DNA from: Desulfomonile tiedjei DSM 6799
Lineage (GTDB): Bacteria > Desulfobacterota > Desulfomonilia > Desulfomonilales > Desulfomonilaceae
Length of the DNA stretch: 64,000 bases
Assembly: GCF_000266945.1 (NCBI RefSeq)
Contig: NC_018025.1
Coordinates: 5,956,001 to 6,020,000 of the forward strand
Direction of reading: 5' to 3'
Shown piece after piece: positions 27,068 to 36,141 of the stretch. Each line of letters opens with the position of its first letter. Within the stretch, counting starts at the first letter, position 1. The notes under the pieces were generated by a model, which saw only the letters and a list, made by a program, of their open reading frames with translations, searched no databases and was not told the origin of the DNA. A program made the translations under genes and the position numbers.

Positions 27068-28477
27068 ATGGAATTGAAAGCAAAACTGTCTGAAATCTAC
27101 GCACTTATCTGTGTAGCACTTGCATTTTTTCTTGCTGAGCCAAGCGTTTGTCACTGCATGAATCCACCGAAGGAGATGACTCAGTCAGATTCAGAAAGCA
27201 CTGGGCATCATATGTCAGATTCTAAGCAGTCAGTATTCAGTCCGATTGCTAATGTCAGCCGGATAGCGTTCAAAACGGACGAAATAAAACGGGAAACTAT
27301 GAATGCTCTCGAGGACTGTAAATGGTTAGCAAAATCAGTCAATCAATTCGGCCTGAAAATGTACCCCAAGCTCATACGCGGAGACGAGAACCTCATATTT
27401 TCGCCCTTGAGCATATTCTTATCTCTCGCGACGGCATTTGAGGGTGCACGGGGTCAAAGCAAGGATGAGATCGGCAAACTCCTCGCAATAGGCCAAGTAG
27501 CAGCGCCTTTACATGTAATGCTCGCCGACCTGACCTATCAGCTAAGGCATTCGATTCCTGAGGAACATGGTGCTCTGTCCCTCGCCAATGGTGTCTGGAT
27601 ACACGAATTTCCAGATCATATTATTCATCCGACCTTTGAAAAAGTCATCGCCGATTTCTACCGCGCAACGGTTGTGACTGCCGATTTTCGAAGTTCGCCA
27701 GCCCAAGTGGCAGGACAGATGAATGATTGGATTAAGGAGATGACGCGAGGGAAAATCACTGATCTCATATCGGCTGATCGATTGCGTAGAGAGCAGACCG
27801 TGATCTCGATCCTAAACGCTTTCTATTTCAAGAACATGTGGCTTTGGCCATTTGAAACGGGAAGAACTAAAGACGAGGATTTCGTCTGCAGCGGAGGCTC
27901 ACGTATAAAGGTTCGCATGATGCATTCGTCCCAGAGGTTCCGTTATATGGAAGAGCAAGACCTTCAAGGGCTTGAGCTACCCTATCAAGGCTGGGAAACG
28001 TCCATGATGGTCTTTCTCCCTCGTAAGGCTGACGGCCTCCAGGAAATGGAGAAATCGCTTACACCGGAGACCCTGGGACTATGGATTAGCAAGTTTTCTC
28101 AGTTGCCCGACGTGGATGTGTCTTTCCCTAAATTTGGCTTTAAATCCCGATATGGGCTTCTACCTACGCTCAAAGAAATGGGTATGAATATATCGTTTGG
28201 TCCCGGAGCAGACTTCTCCGGCATGCTTGAAAAGAAAAGACCTGAGTCGCCGAGCATAAGTCTCTTCATTACCAGTATGCTTCATGAAACACGGATTGAC
28301 TTGAACGAGAGAGGTACTGAAGCCGCTGCTGCAACGGCACTGAGCATAAGTGCGTCGGCACCGAAACCCGAACGCAAGATTTTTCGTGCTGACCATCCTT
28401 TCATGTTCGTCATACGGCACAACCGCACAGGTTGTATTCTCCTCATGGGGCGAGTGACCAATCCCTTGGCAAATTGA
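27068..28477 (+). CDS. Bacterial serpin (serine/cysteine protease inhibitor)
   Basis: 469 residues from ATG 27068 (RBS aagga). A Sec-type signal occupies about residues 10-32, then a poorly conserved stretch, then the full serpin fold from about 80 ('ENLIFSPLSIFLSLATAFEGA', 'ILNAFYFKNMW'). The reactive-centre hinge 'GTEAAAATA' has the small residues needed for loop insertion, so it should be inhibitory. By counting from the hinge, P1-P1' falls at Ser-Ala ('SISASAPKP'), suggesting elastase-like targets. It is exported. It sits between a RAYT remnant and the third tail remnant, where an immunity gene would be expected. Confidence 0.93.
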   Translation: MELKAKLSEIYALICVALAFFLAEPSVCHCMNPPKEMTQSDSESTGHHMSDSKQSVFSPIANVSRIAFKTDEIKRETMNALEDCKWLAKSVNQFGLKMYPKLIRGDENLIFSPLSIFLSLATAFEGARGQSKDEIGKLLAIGQVAAPLHVMLADLTYQLRHSIPEEHGALSLANGVWIHEFPDHIIHPTFEKVIADFYRATVVTADFRSSPAQVAGQMNDWIKEMTRGKITDLISADRLRREQTVISILNAFYFKNMWLWPFETGRTKDEDFVCSGGSRIKVRMMHSSQRFRYMEEQDLQGLELPYQGWETSMMVFLPRKADGLQEMEKSLTPETLGLWISKFSQLPDVDVSFPKFGFKSRYGLLPTLKEMGMNISFGPGADFSGMLEKKRPESPSISLFITSMLHETRIDLNERGTEAAAATALSISASAPKPERKIFRADHPFMFVIRHNRTGCILLMGRVTNPLAN

Positions 28478-28495
28478 TTCTTGGCGGCTCTTTTC

Positions 28496-28757
28496 CATAT
28501 ACGGTTGCGGAAAGTGCTCTTACAGCATGGACACACGCGCCACATGGATAGAAATCCCATGCTGCAGATGCGGATAGGTAGGTGGAACTGGAGTCGTGGA
28601 CGTGTTTGACGGCCATTCGTGAACTCGTCAGAATGGCCAATTGCAGTTTTTCGACACCAGATATGCTGTCAGCGGCCGGCATGGGATGAACGAGTTCGTT
28701 GTGGATTACTATGACGGTGTTGGATATGATGGGAAACCTTTGCAAAAATCGCCCTAA
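28496..28757 (+). pseudogene. Decayed third copy of the pre-tail segment
   Basis: Aligns with about 19975-20210 of the giant gene ('VDVFDGHS', 'FFDTRYAVSGRHGMNEF', 'YYDGVGYDG'). It has small indels and an in-frame TGA replacing the Trp after 'DGHS'. It ends in TAA directly before the start of ankyrin protein 3; no DUF4347-like tail remains. Confidence 0.8.
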
Positions 28758-29666
28758 GTGGGCACCGTCATGCCGATGACAATGGGCAAGCGAATCATCA
28801 GAATTGTGTTAATATCAGTTGCTGTGGCGCTAGTTGTGGGTCTGACACCAGGCTTCAACGGATGGCTTATTCCAGATTTCAACAGATCTGTGGCAAAGAT
28901 TGTCCTTCGCGCTCCCGAGACAGTAGTGAGATGTGTTCTTGCGGTAGTAGCCTTTGTCGATATTAGAAACGACAAAGGTCAAAATATCACTCACTTGGCT
29001 GCTCTCAGTAGGCGCACAGAACTCGTCCAAGCTCTTCTCGAAGCGGGAGCCGACGTCAATGCCAAAGACGCGTCGGGAAGAACCGCCTTACACTTCGCAG
29101 CAGGCCACGGCAATTCGCACATGGTAAAAGTGCTCCTACAATCCGGGGCCGATGTCAATGCCAAAGATGCGCAAGGAACCACTCCCTTGCATTGGGCGAT
29201 GCGTCCGTGGGACGATTATATTATAAAACGCTTGTTAGAGAACGGTGCCGACATTAATGCTAAAGACAAAAAGGGTAGAAGTCCTTTGCATTTGTTAATT
29301 TTAAGCGGAGATGTCCTACTCGTGAAGGGGCTCTTAGAAATGGGAGCAGACGTTAACGTAAAGGACGCAACGAGATCGTCCCCTCTGCTCAGTGCGGCCG
29401 GCAAAGGTGATTTCGAAATGATGAAATTACTGCTTGCGCATGGAGCGGACCCCAATGTGAAAGATCGGCAACGTCTTACCCCACTAATGTTGGCACTGAA
29501 AAGCGGAAATCATATCCAACTTATCGCAATCGTTAAGCTGTTCTTGGATGCTCACGCAGAGCTAAACTCAAGAGATCAGGATGGCATAACGGCCCTGGCG
29601 TACGCACTGAAAAATGGCGATACTGCGGTAGCAGATCTTCTGAAAGCTCATGGAGCTCGGGAATAG
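28758..29666 (+). CDS. Membrane-anchored ankyrin-repeat protein 3
   Basis: 302 residues starting at GTG 28758 (or ATG 28770), immediately after the stop of the decayed tail copy. A single N-terminal hydrophobic segment ('IIRIVLISVAVALVVGL') is followed from about residue 75 by seven ankyrin repeats ('GRTALHFAAGHGNSHMVKVLL'). It is the third exported or anchored ankyrin gene placed behind a copy of the giant protein's C-terminal region. The tail it may have matched has been lost. Confidence 0.8.
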   Translation: MGTVMPMTMGKRIIRIVLISVAVALVVGLTPGFNGWLIPDFNRSVAKIVLRAPETVVRCVLAVVAFVDIRNDKGQNITHLAALSRRTELVQALLEAGADVNAKDASGRTALHFAAGHGNSHMVKVLLQSGADVNAKDAQGTTPLHWAMRPWDDYIIKRLLENGADINAKDKKGRSPLHLLILSGDVLLVKGLLEMGADVNVKDATRSSPLLSAAGKGDFEMMKLLLAHGADPNVKDRQRLTPLMLALKSGNHIQLIAIVKLFLDAHAELNSRDQDGITALAYALKNGDTAVADLLKAHGARE

Positions 29667-30583
29667 CGCCCAGCAACGGATCAGTTTTTTTGCATAACTG
29701 TTAATGGATCGGACTTCATCTGACAGCGAAGAGTTACCGGACAGCAACGAGGTTGTCAGGTCGTAATCTGTCCAGCTCCTTTTCATTATCCAAATGTTTG
29801 TTTTCTAGGAAGTCTTGCATGGTAGTTTCTTCCAGACCATGCTTGTTTCAGCGCGCGCTCTTTCGGTTGATCATCGGCAGATGCATCGGGAAAAGAGTGT
29901 GTTTCGGATCGGCGGAAACACTGAAATGCCTCTGATACTCAGAGAATCAATGGCGGGAAACTGTAGAACAGATCCGATCCGAATTCTTTCAATAAGCCAC
30001 CCTAAGCACCTCATTCAAATCTGAACTCATTAGGAAATTTTCGAGGCCACAACGCGACAATTCCTGATTGTGAGCAGACATAGACGGCTCTTTTCATTGC
30101 CGTAATGTTGCGGTTTTGATTGAGCCCCATTTCTGTCAACTCTGGCTGAATTCTCGGGGTATTTTCAAAAGTGTCATTTGATGCTTTTGATCTGAAATCT
30201 GAGATGATGATTTGTTTGAGGCAAGCCTGATCTCTGATGACTCGGAATGAAAGTGTAACAGTGGAGTGATTTGGCGAAACGGCGTCAGAGCTAGAATTAA
30301 ACGACTTCCCAAAAACTTCCCTGAAGCCTTAACCGTAAGTATTGCCCTACAGAAGCGGGAGATGACTCTTCGGAAATGTTTTCTTTTCTCAGTCCGTACC
30401 TGCAATTTCAAGCAATTGGTTTTTTCATTGAGTCGTATTGATATCGGTACAACTGCCACAAGCATTAGTAATCATGGGTTGTCAGTCGTAATGATATAGT
30501 GACAACTCAATTTCGGCCCCTTTAAAGGAGTTCCCCCGATAAGTGTCTCTTTCCAGTGAGGTATTTAATTCAGATGTACTCAT
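29667..30583. other. Gene-free stretch between cassette array and IS701 element
   Basis: About 900 bases. Only short overlapping frames with no RBS, no family resemblance and unlike codon use were seen. No clear repeat or RNA gene. It may be decayed DNA at the edge of the cassette array. Confidence 0.4.
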
Positions 30584-32067
30584 ATCTATAGTTTCGCGAT
30601 TCTTGCATGGTCGAGTCCGCGCGTGGAGCGCGGGCCGTTGAGTTTTTCGAACTTATTGATTCGGCTGGCTTTCGAATAAATTCTCAGCGAGAAATGACTC
30701 CTTCGAGCTGCTGCCAGCATGTCTGAAAAGGTGAACGACTTTTTCCGGCAGTACCAGGGAGCCGGGTCGGCAACGAGGTTCTTTGCAGTGACGAATTGCC
30801 CAACGAACCAAAGCACTACAAAGCAGTAGGCCCAGTAAGCAAACATAGGGGCACGGGTTACCGAGGTCTCTTTCCGACACTGAGGTTCAGCCGCACCCAG
30901 GAGGTTCTTGGTCTCTCGATTGGTCATCTCAATGCTAAAGCGTGCAGCGTAGCGCTCGATAATCTGCTGTGGTGCAGCCTGAGGGTCCGTATCGAAAAAC
31001 ACCATATTGGCATGGTGGCCGGCCGGGTCATGGCACAACACGATCGAAAGAGGCTGTTGCCCTGCGCTATGATACCATAGCGCCGTGAACTGATGTATCA
31101 GGAGCTTAGTTTGTTTTCCATAGCAGAAGACCCTAATCTCATTCCACCCCAGATTGGGGTCCTGGAACATCGTTTCCAGGGAGGGCAGTCGAGCGCCTCT
31201 CTTGCGAGGTCTGCCCATCACTGTAAATGGAGCAGGTTCCAGCACAGCGAACAAAGCTGCATCCTTTCTCAGCCTCCCTGTAATGTGCACATTCTTGGGT
31301 CGTGCTTTGAGGATGGTATCGCAGCAGTATCCCAGGTCGAACACAATTCTCAGTCTTTCTCCCTCTTGGAGCCATGAATGAGTCAGATTTATAAGATCCA
31401 ATCCAAGTTCGGGTTTTGTCTTGTAGGGCAGGCTCTTGGGATTAAACTTGGCCTTTGGCGGCCACCAAAGGCGGGCAGCGTATGGCAGACAAAACATGCG
31501 ATCGCTGATGCCGGGAAGGCGAATCGCCAGTCCTATGATGACAAAGCACACTCCATACCCCTTTTGCTTAGTATGCTTTGGGAGTGAACCATCATGCTGC
31601 CAGCCCGCGCCACAGATCTTCTTGCCAGTGTGCTTGTTCAAGGTGTCGTCAATCACCACAAGGATCTCGATCCCTTCTGCAATCAGCGTTTCTACCAACA
31701 TTCTGAAGACGAAATAGGAGACAAAGTCAGTCTCCCATCGTCCCTTGCCGAGGAATCGGTAGATGCTGGCGAAGTGCTTGGATTCATGGAGTCTCATGGT
31801 CAGAATCACCTGGCTGATAGTGTGCTTGCCCATAGTGAGCACCCAACCGACCACCAGCGCAACGAAGATACGGAAACTCGGTGCGCTGAAACACGCTCTG
31901 AAATGAATCTCGTCAATCCCGAACGGATCTGGTATAGATCTCTTCAACTGGCGTTCCTCCTTCCCAGAATCTTTACACAAAACCGGGTATGTGCGGAACG
32001 CCTTATTTTTTCAAGGATTATCTCACCATCTAACCGTCCAGAATACAAAAAGGGCGAAACTATAGAT
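30584..32067 (-). mobile_element. IS701-like insertion sequence (about 1.48 kb)
   Basis: Terminal inverted repeats atctatagtttcgc: left 30584-30597, right (other strand) 32067-32054. One transposase gene fills the element and its stop codon lies in the left repeat. No matching target duplication is visible (tcat on the left, tgaa on the right). It is inserted 18 bases upstream of the next gene. Confidence 0.8.
30586..31980 (-). CDS. IS701/IS4-group DDE transposase
   Basis: 464 residues, apparently intact. N-terminal 'FALVVGWVLTMGKHT'-like region, first catalytic Asp in 'VVIDDTLNKHTG', second in the 'IVFDLGYCCD' region, and the Y..R..IE..NRE..K pattern ('YAARFSIEMTNRETK') with the catalytic Glu. 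The subgroup assignment (IS701, DDE_5-type) is from overall likeness and is less certain than the DDE assignment. Confidence 0.85.
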   Translation of the reverse strand: MCKDSGKEERQLKRSIPDPFGIDEIHFRACFSAPSFRIFVALVVGWVLTMGKHTISQVILTMRLHESKHFASIYRFLGKGRWETDFVSYFVFRMLVETLIAEGIEILVVIDDTLNKHTGKKICGAGWQHDGSLPKHTKQKGYGVCFVIIGLAIRLPGISDRMFCLPYAARLWWPPKAKFNPKSLPYKTKPELGLDLINLTHSWLQEGERLRIVFDLGYCCDTILKARPKNVHITGRLRKDAALFAVLEPAPFTVMGRPRKRGARLPSLETMFQDPNLGWNEIRVFCYGKQTKLLIHQFTALWYHSAGQQPLSIVLCHDPAGHHANMVFFDTDPQAAPQQIIERYAARFSIEMTNRETKNLLGAAEPQCRKETSVTRAPMFAYWAYCFVVLWFVGQFVTAKNLVADPAPWYCRKKSFTFSDMLAAARRSHFSLRIYSKASRINKFEKLNGPRSTRGLDHARIAKL

Positions 32068-32085
32068 TGAAGCTGGGGAACCGCT

Positions 32086-32544
32086 ATGTTCACAGTCTAT
32101 TTGGCATCTCCCCTTGGATTTTCTCCAGAATGGAAGTCATACAGGGACAAGATCAAGCAACGGTTGACTGAATTGGGCTGCACAGTTCTTGATCCTTGGG
32201 AGGGTCCTTTCCATAAGGCCATTGCGGAGGCGAGCTCCATACGAGATTGGCCAGTCCGTGTTGCCACCTTCAAGAGAATAGCTCGACAAATCGGGAAAGC
32301 GAACGAGGACATGATACGATCCTGTGACGCAATCTGGGGCGTACTGGATGGGCCAGAATTGGATTCAGGCACGGTGAGTGAAATTGGCTTTGCGGCCGGG
32401 CTGGGAAAGAAATGCTACGGATTGCGGACTGATTTCCGCAATAGTGGGGACTTTGATGGGGTTCCGATCAATTTGCAGGTTCTTTATTGGATCGAAGCCC
32501 TCGGTGGAAGGCTGTTCAGAAGGATTGAAAATATTTTCCCATAG
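32086..32544 (+). CDS. Nucleoside 2-deoxyribosyltransferase-like protein
   Basis: 152 residues. Starts 'MFTVYLASPLGFSPEW' and contains the family signature 'ELDSGTVSEIGFAAGLGK' with the catalytic Glu context, plus an Asp-containing 'CDAIWGVLDGPE' strand. Enzymes of this family exchange or hydrolyse the base of deoxynucleosides or of nucleotides; the exact substrate is not evident. It is in an accessory region right beside an IS end, so its native promoter may have been replaced. Confidence 0.82.
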   Translation: MFTVYLASPLGFSPEWKSYRDKIKQRLTELGCTVLDPWEGPFHKAIAEASSIRDWPVRVATFKRIARQIGKANEDMIRSCDAIWGVLDGPELDSGTVSEIGFAAGLGKKCYGLRTDFRNSGDFDGVPINLQVLYWIEALGGRLFRRIENIFP

Positions 32545-32871
32545 CGCAGGAATTAGCCCGATTTGCATTGATCCCATGCGTGACGAAATGCTTGGCTCTA
32601 ACAAGGGCAGTAGAAGCGATTTCCGCATGGATGACGGAAAAAATGCGGGACACTTGGTTTTCAGTGTCCCGATTTGGCCCCATTTTGTCGTATAATCCTT
32701 CAGAAATTCGGGCGGGACCGAAAACAGACCCCAGACGTTCGGGTTCAGCGCCTGCTTCCGGATTCCAAAGGAAGCCCGTCATCAAGAGACCAACCTGCTC
32801 AAACCTGTATGATGCAGGAACTGGCCAGCGGGAAGATCAGACTAATCTGATAGAGGCGAAAGAGAAAAGCT
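32545..32871. terminator. Intergenic region with a perfect hairpin
   Basis: The arms cgggacact (32646-32654) and agtgtcccg (32663-32671) form a 9-bp perfect stem with an 8-base loop. No T-run follows, so its function as terminator is uncertain. Otherwise no gene is seen in these 327 bases. Confidence 0.4.
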
Positions 32872-33099
32872 ATGAGCGAACACGACGAAGACATCGATTT
32901 TTTGGAAGAGCACATCCCCGAACTTGCGGAAGCCGCAGTGACGCAGGCGTACTGGCAGACCCTTGCATCCGGGAACAGCGTGCTGGAAAGCGAAAATGGG
33001 GTGATTTACGAGGTGTTTCCGGATGGCACACGCAAGGTGGTGAAGACAGGCGAACCTCCTGTTCCGGTTGAGAAGGGCGAAAAGCGGCTCCTACCATGA
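32872..33099 (+). CDS. Small acidic protein upstream of zeta-like toxin (putative antitoxin)
   Basis: 75 residues, acidic N-terminus ('MSEHDEDIDFLEEHIPEL') and a short beta hairpin ('GVIYEVFPDGTRKVVK'). It overlaps the next start by ATGA (4 bases), the tight coupling usual for toxin-antitoxin pairs. No DNA-binding domain. The antitoxin role is inferred from position. Confidence 0.65.
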   Translation: MSEHDEDIDFLEEHIPELAEAAVTQAYWQTLASGNSVLESENGVIYEVFPDGTRKVVKTGEPPVPVEKGEKRLLP

Positions 33100-33842
33100 G
33101 CAAAGTACCCCGCCTCCGAATGTTCGCCGGCCCCAATGGTTCGGGCAAGAGCACTATCAAATCGGTGATTCGCCCGGAACTGTTGGGCGTATATATCAAC
33201 CCCGATGACATTGAGGATGAGTTTCGATTGCAGGGCTTTCTCGATCTGGAGGCCTTTGGGGTCTCCAGCACGGCAGAGGAAGTGTTGTCATTCTTTCGCC
33301 GCTCTGAATTACTGGAAAGAGCCGATTTGCTGGCTGTAACGGATTCCCTCCGCCTTGAAGGAGGGAAACTGAGCTTTCATCAGGTGGAGGTGAATTCTTA
33401 CTTGGCCTCCACGACAGCGGACTTCATTCGTCACGAATTGCTGAAGAGTGGCGCATCTTTTACCTTCGAAACGGTCATGTCATCCCCAGACAAGGTGTCA
33501 TTCCTGAAGAAAGCACAGGAAAGGGGCTTTCGGACGTATTTGTACTATGTGGCCACAGAAGATCCCATCATCAACATTTCACGCGTTCGAAACCGGGTAA
33601 GGCTCGGTGGACATCCTGTCCCCGAGGATAAAATCGTCTCTCGCTATGGTCGGTCCCTCAGTTTGCTTGCTGATGCCATTCGTCACACAAACCGGGCTTA
33701 CATCTTCGACAACTCAAGGCGTCAGCACATCTGGCTGGCCGAGGTCACGGATGGGAAAGTCCTGGAGATGAAATCCGACAGCATGCCGGTATGGTTCAAA
33801 AGGGCCGTGTGGGACAAACTAATGCCAACTGAGATGAGGTAA
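33096..33842 (+). CDS. Zeta-toxin-like ATP-dependent kinase
   Basis: 248 residues, P-loop 'AGPNGSGKST' near residue 11, then 'INPDDIEDEF' and the 'FETVMSS' segment characteristic of zeta/PezT-like kinases. These phosphorylate UDP-N-acetylglucosamine or related molecules. 'RVRNRVRLGGHPVPEDKI' matches the zeta-family lid region. Coupled to a small upstream gene, it forms a probable toxin-antitoxin pair in a mobile-DNA region. A non-toxic small-molecule kinase cannot be excluded. Confidence 0.82.
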   Translation: MSKVPRLRMFAGPNGSGKSTIKSVIRPELLGVYINPDDIEDEFRLQGFLDLEAFGVSSTAEEVLSFFRRSELLERADLLAVTDSLRLEGGKLSFHQVEVNSYLASTTADFIRHELLKSGASFTFETVMSSPDKVSFLKKAQERGFRTYLYYVATEDPIINISRVRNRVRLGGHPVPEDKIVSRYGRSLSLLADAIRHTNRAYIFDNSRRQHIWLAEVTDGKVLEMKSDSMPVWFKRAVWDKLMPTEMR

Positions 33843-34025
33843 AGACGGGCACAGACCATTGTATTGCCTGGCCGTCGAACGGAACAAAATCGTGTTCGGA
33901 TTTTGTTCGTGGTCCCGGCGATCCGAAGGGGATCAGTCGGGATCGTGAAGGACCGAAACGGACTGAAGGGGCTTGAAATGACTGAAATATCGAGGCATGA
34001 GGTTGATATGATTGACGGGGTTCAC

Positions 34026-34073
34026 GGCCTGTCACGCTGGAGGTCGCGAGTTCGAGTCTCGTCGCTCCCGCCA
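34026..34073 (+). tRNA. 3' fragment of tRNA-Asp(GTC), probable attachment site
   Basis: Begins in the anticodon stem with cctGTCacgc (anticodon GTC), continues with the variable loop, T-arm (ggttcgagtc-like) and 3' acceptor arm ending ccgcca. The 5' half (a gggagcg acceptor arm and D-arm) is absent upstream. Such a 48-base 3' fragment beside an integrase gene is the classic scar of integration into the 3' end of a tRNA gene. A complete tRNA-Asp should exist elsewhere. Confidence 0.8.
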
Positions 34074-34142
34074 CAAAGGTTAAAAATCTTAATGATTTAC
34101 AGATTGCCATAACAAAACACTCCGGATAGCAAACACAATTTG

Positions 34143-34433
34143 CTATCCATTTGCTATCCAAACTTGACCGGAAGTGGCTGCTTCCGGTTTTTCTTTTTTC
34201 GGGGGAAGCCATATCTGAGTATCCCCGTGATCGAAGCTCATCCGGTCAATCCCTCTCAACAGATCCGCATCACTGATCATGAGATATCGTCTCGAGACAT
34301 CCTTCACCTTGAACGCATGCCCCAGGATTGCCTCACGGATTTCATAATCCATGCCGGACCGCATAGCGTTAGTGCTCCACACATGCCGAATGTCATGAAT
34401 ACTGGGAACAGGGGAAATCTTAAGAATATACGT
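34143..34433 (-). pseudogene. Tyrosine recombinase, C-terminal fragment
   Basis: Frame from the stop at 34434 onward carries 'IHDIRHVWSTNAM' (the R..H box), 'GMDYEIREAILGHA' (the H/GH box) and 'SRRYLMISDADLL' with the nucleophilic Tyr. The N-terminal and first Arg boxes are missing here but occur in the overlapping gene at 34420-35121 in another frame. Together they form a broken integrase located 70 bases from the tRNA fragment. Confidence 0.75.
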
Positions 34434-35121
34434 CTATAGAGAAAAGAGAGAGACACATCTTCCGTCGTCTACGTTCTCTTTTCCTTTTTATCCATGTGCG
34501 CAACGCTTCGGCTGTCCGCTTCGGTAAAGACAACGAGGTCTTTTGAGCATTCCCCTTCCCGAGCACTGATATGGTGGAATGCTCAAGATTTACGTCCTGC
34601 AGGTCGAGTGAGCAAACCTCATTCCTTCGCAATCCGAGATCGTGGAGCAAAAGCAATATTGCGTGATCTCTGATTCCCTTGGCATCGGTGCGTTGCTCTG
34701 CTCTCATCTGCAGTTTCCGGAATCCAGATTCACGAGGCCCGCGAGTATCACGGTATGATCGATGCTTCACATTCTCGACGGCCAGTTCCCAATTAACAAG
34801 ACCTATCATCCTAGCAACCTTCAATAAGCTGCGCAATGTGGATAATCTCCGGGTTAATTGTGGCGCCCTGCGATTTCCTCTCCACGTGTTGTTTCGATAA
34901 TCCAGAGCAATGGCATTGCCTCGAGCAGGTCCGCACGAAATAAACATGTGTACCGCCTCATTGTTGTCTACTACCCCGAGGAGTCCGGCGAAGTGAACCA
35001 TGTCGGCCGCATACGCTCGCCGCGTCGTCTCTGTTCGGCCAGAGAGAAATACATCCACGATGTGATCATGGGTGACGGTGTGCTGTATGGTATGTGTCAG
35101 AGTAAGTGCTGTGCTCTCCAT
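34420..35121 (-). pseudogene. Tyrosine recombinase, N-terminal part
   Basis: 233 codons with a good RBS (agggagagag). It has the SAM-like core-binding domain ('RTETTRRAYAADMVHF', 'LSTLRSLLKVARMIGLVNW') and the first catalytic Arg box ('LLLLHDLGLRRNEVCSLDL'). It then runs into an Arg-rich out-of-frame end. The rest of the catalytic domain follows in the neighbouring frame with some residues lost, so this is an internal deletion or frameshift. Confidence 0.78.
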
Positions 35122-35249
35122 CTCTCTCCCTTTCCCGGGAAACCGGAGGGGATTGACCGTCTACACAGTCAACCCCCCTCCCGGTCCAGCTTCTTTTCTT
35201 TTTGAAAAGTGTTGCCCCTATGGGGTGGTTCGTTAAGCCTCACCAATTC

Positions 35250-35636
35250 CTACGAAATTTTTCGCCTTTTTTGTTGGGGCTCTGCCTCGTTTGCCATTTC
35301 TTCCGCTCCGATCTCCTCGATAATCTCGAGCGGTTCTCGTGGAATCCGTGTGACTCGCAGTCCTTCGTCTCTTAGATATTCAACTGAGTGACCGCGTCCG
35401 AGGTAAAGCCAGTTGGGGCATACGTCGAGAGTTTCCGAAAGGTGGAGCACGCTTGCGATGTCTGGTTCCGTGTTTTTATAGATCCAAGAGCGGAACTGGG
35501 TAAGAGAAATTCCCAAGCGCTCGCAAAACTGTTGGTCATTCTCACCGTTTTGATACTTGCTCTTCTTTTGTTTGAATGAGCGCAATCGTTTGATGAACGT
35601 GTCATATTTCGGGTCGTGAGCGGCTTCGTCGGTCAT
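35250..35636 (-). CDS. Phage-repressor-like helix-turn-helix regulator
   Basis: 128 residues. A HTH of the CI/bacteriophage-repressor type lies at about 38-75 ('FCERLGISLTQFRSWI', 'LDVCPNWLYLGRG'), followed by a charged tail; no peptidase domain. It is next to the integrase remnant on the same strand, consistent with a decayed prophage or integrative element. Confidence 0.75.
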   Translation of the reverse strand: MTDEAAHDPKYDTFIKRLRSFKQKKSKYQNGENDQQFCERLGISLTQFRSWIYKNTEPDIASVLHLSETLDVCPNWLYLGRGHSVEYLRDEGLRVTRIPREPLEIIEEIGAEEMANEAEPQQKRRKIS

Positions 35637-35640
35637 GGGG

Positions 35641-36039
35641 CTACCCCCGTGATTTGTGATCGAGTTCTAAAGCTTTCCAGGCGACACCTATCAAGATGTC
35701 CAGGTCTCTAAACATGTGTTTAACGCTTTTTAGGATGCAATATGCTTGTTCTGCGGCATCCTCTTCGTTTGCTTGACCTAGTGGCTTTACATTCGTGTAA
35801 GCCAAGCAATCCGGTCCCCCGGCCACTGAGACCACTTTTAGTTTCACCGCCGATCCCGTGGCCACCAGCGCGTTGGTGGCTGCAATGCTCGGGTGCGAGG
35901 GGGGGTTGGCCCCTGGTGCGGCCGTGTTCGATACTACGCGGATCGCGGAATGGGTTGACAGAGAAACCTGCTGGCTGTGCGCCAGCGCTTTGAGCCTGGG
36001 AAAGCACTTTTGGTGCGCTGCAAAAAAAACGGAGAGCAT
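35641..36039 (-). CDS. Doubtful small gene upstream of the repressor
   Basis: About 132 codons ending 4 bases before the repressor start, so it could be in the same operon. The middle is rich in Ala/Ser/Val; the C-terminal part ('EEDAAEQAYCILKSVKHMF') looks helical and protein-like. No family recognised, no strong RBS. Confidence 0.35.
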   Translation of the reverse strand: MLSVFFAAHQKCFPRLKALAHSQQVSLSTHSAIRVVSNTAAPGANPPSHPSIAATNALVATGSAVKLKVVSVAGGPDCLAYTNVKPLGQANEEDAAEQAYCILKSVKHMFRDLDILIGVAWKALELDHKSRG

Positions 36040-36141
36040 CCGTGGTGACAAGATTAGTGGTCATAATTCCCTGGTTTCCCTGGATCCATCCCGAAAGAGA
36101 AGCGGATCTCTTCGTTCTTTGGGTTCACCCAAAAACTCTTG

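Noticed and set aside
29753-30024. Small frames after ankyrin protein 3
   Set aside because: No start signals or protein-like composition; treated as gene-free.
34026-34073. Functional tRNA-Asp gene
   Set aside because: Only the anticodon-to-3' half is present; no acceptor 5' strand or D-arm is found upstream.
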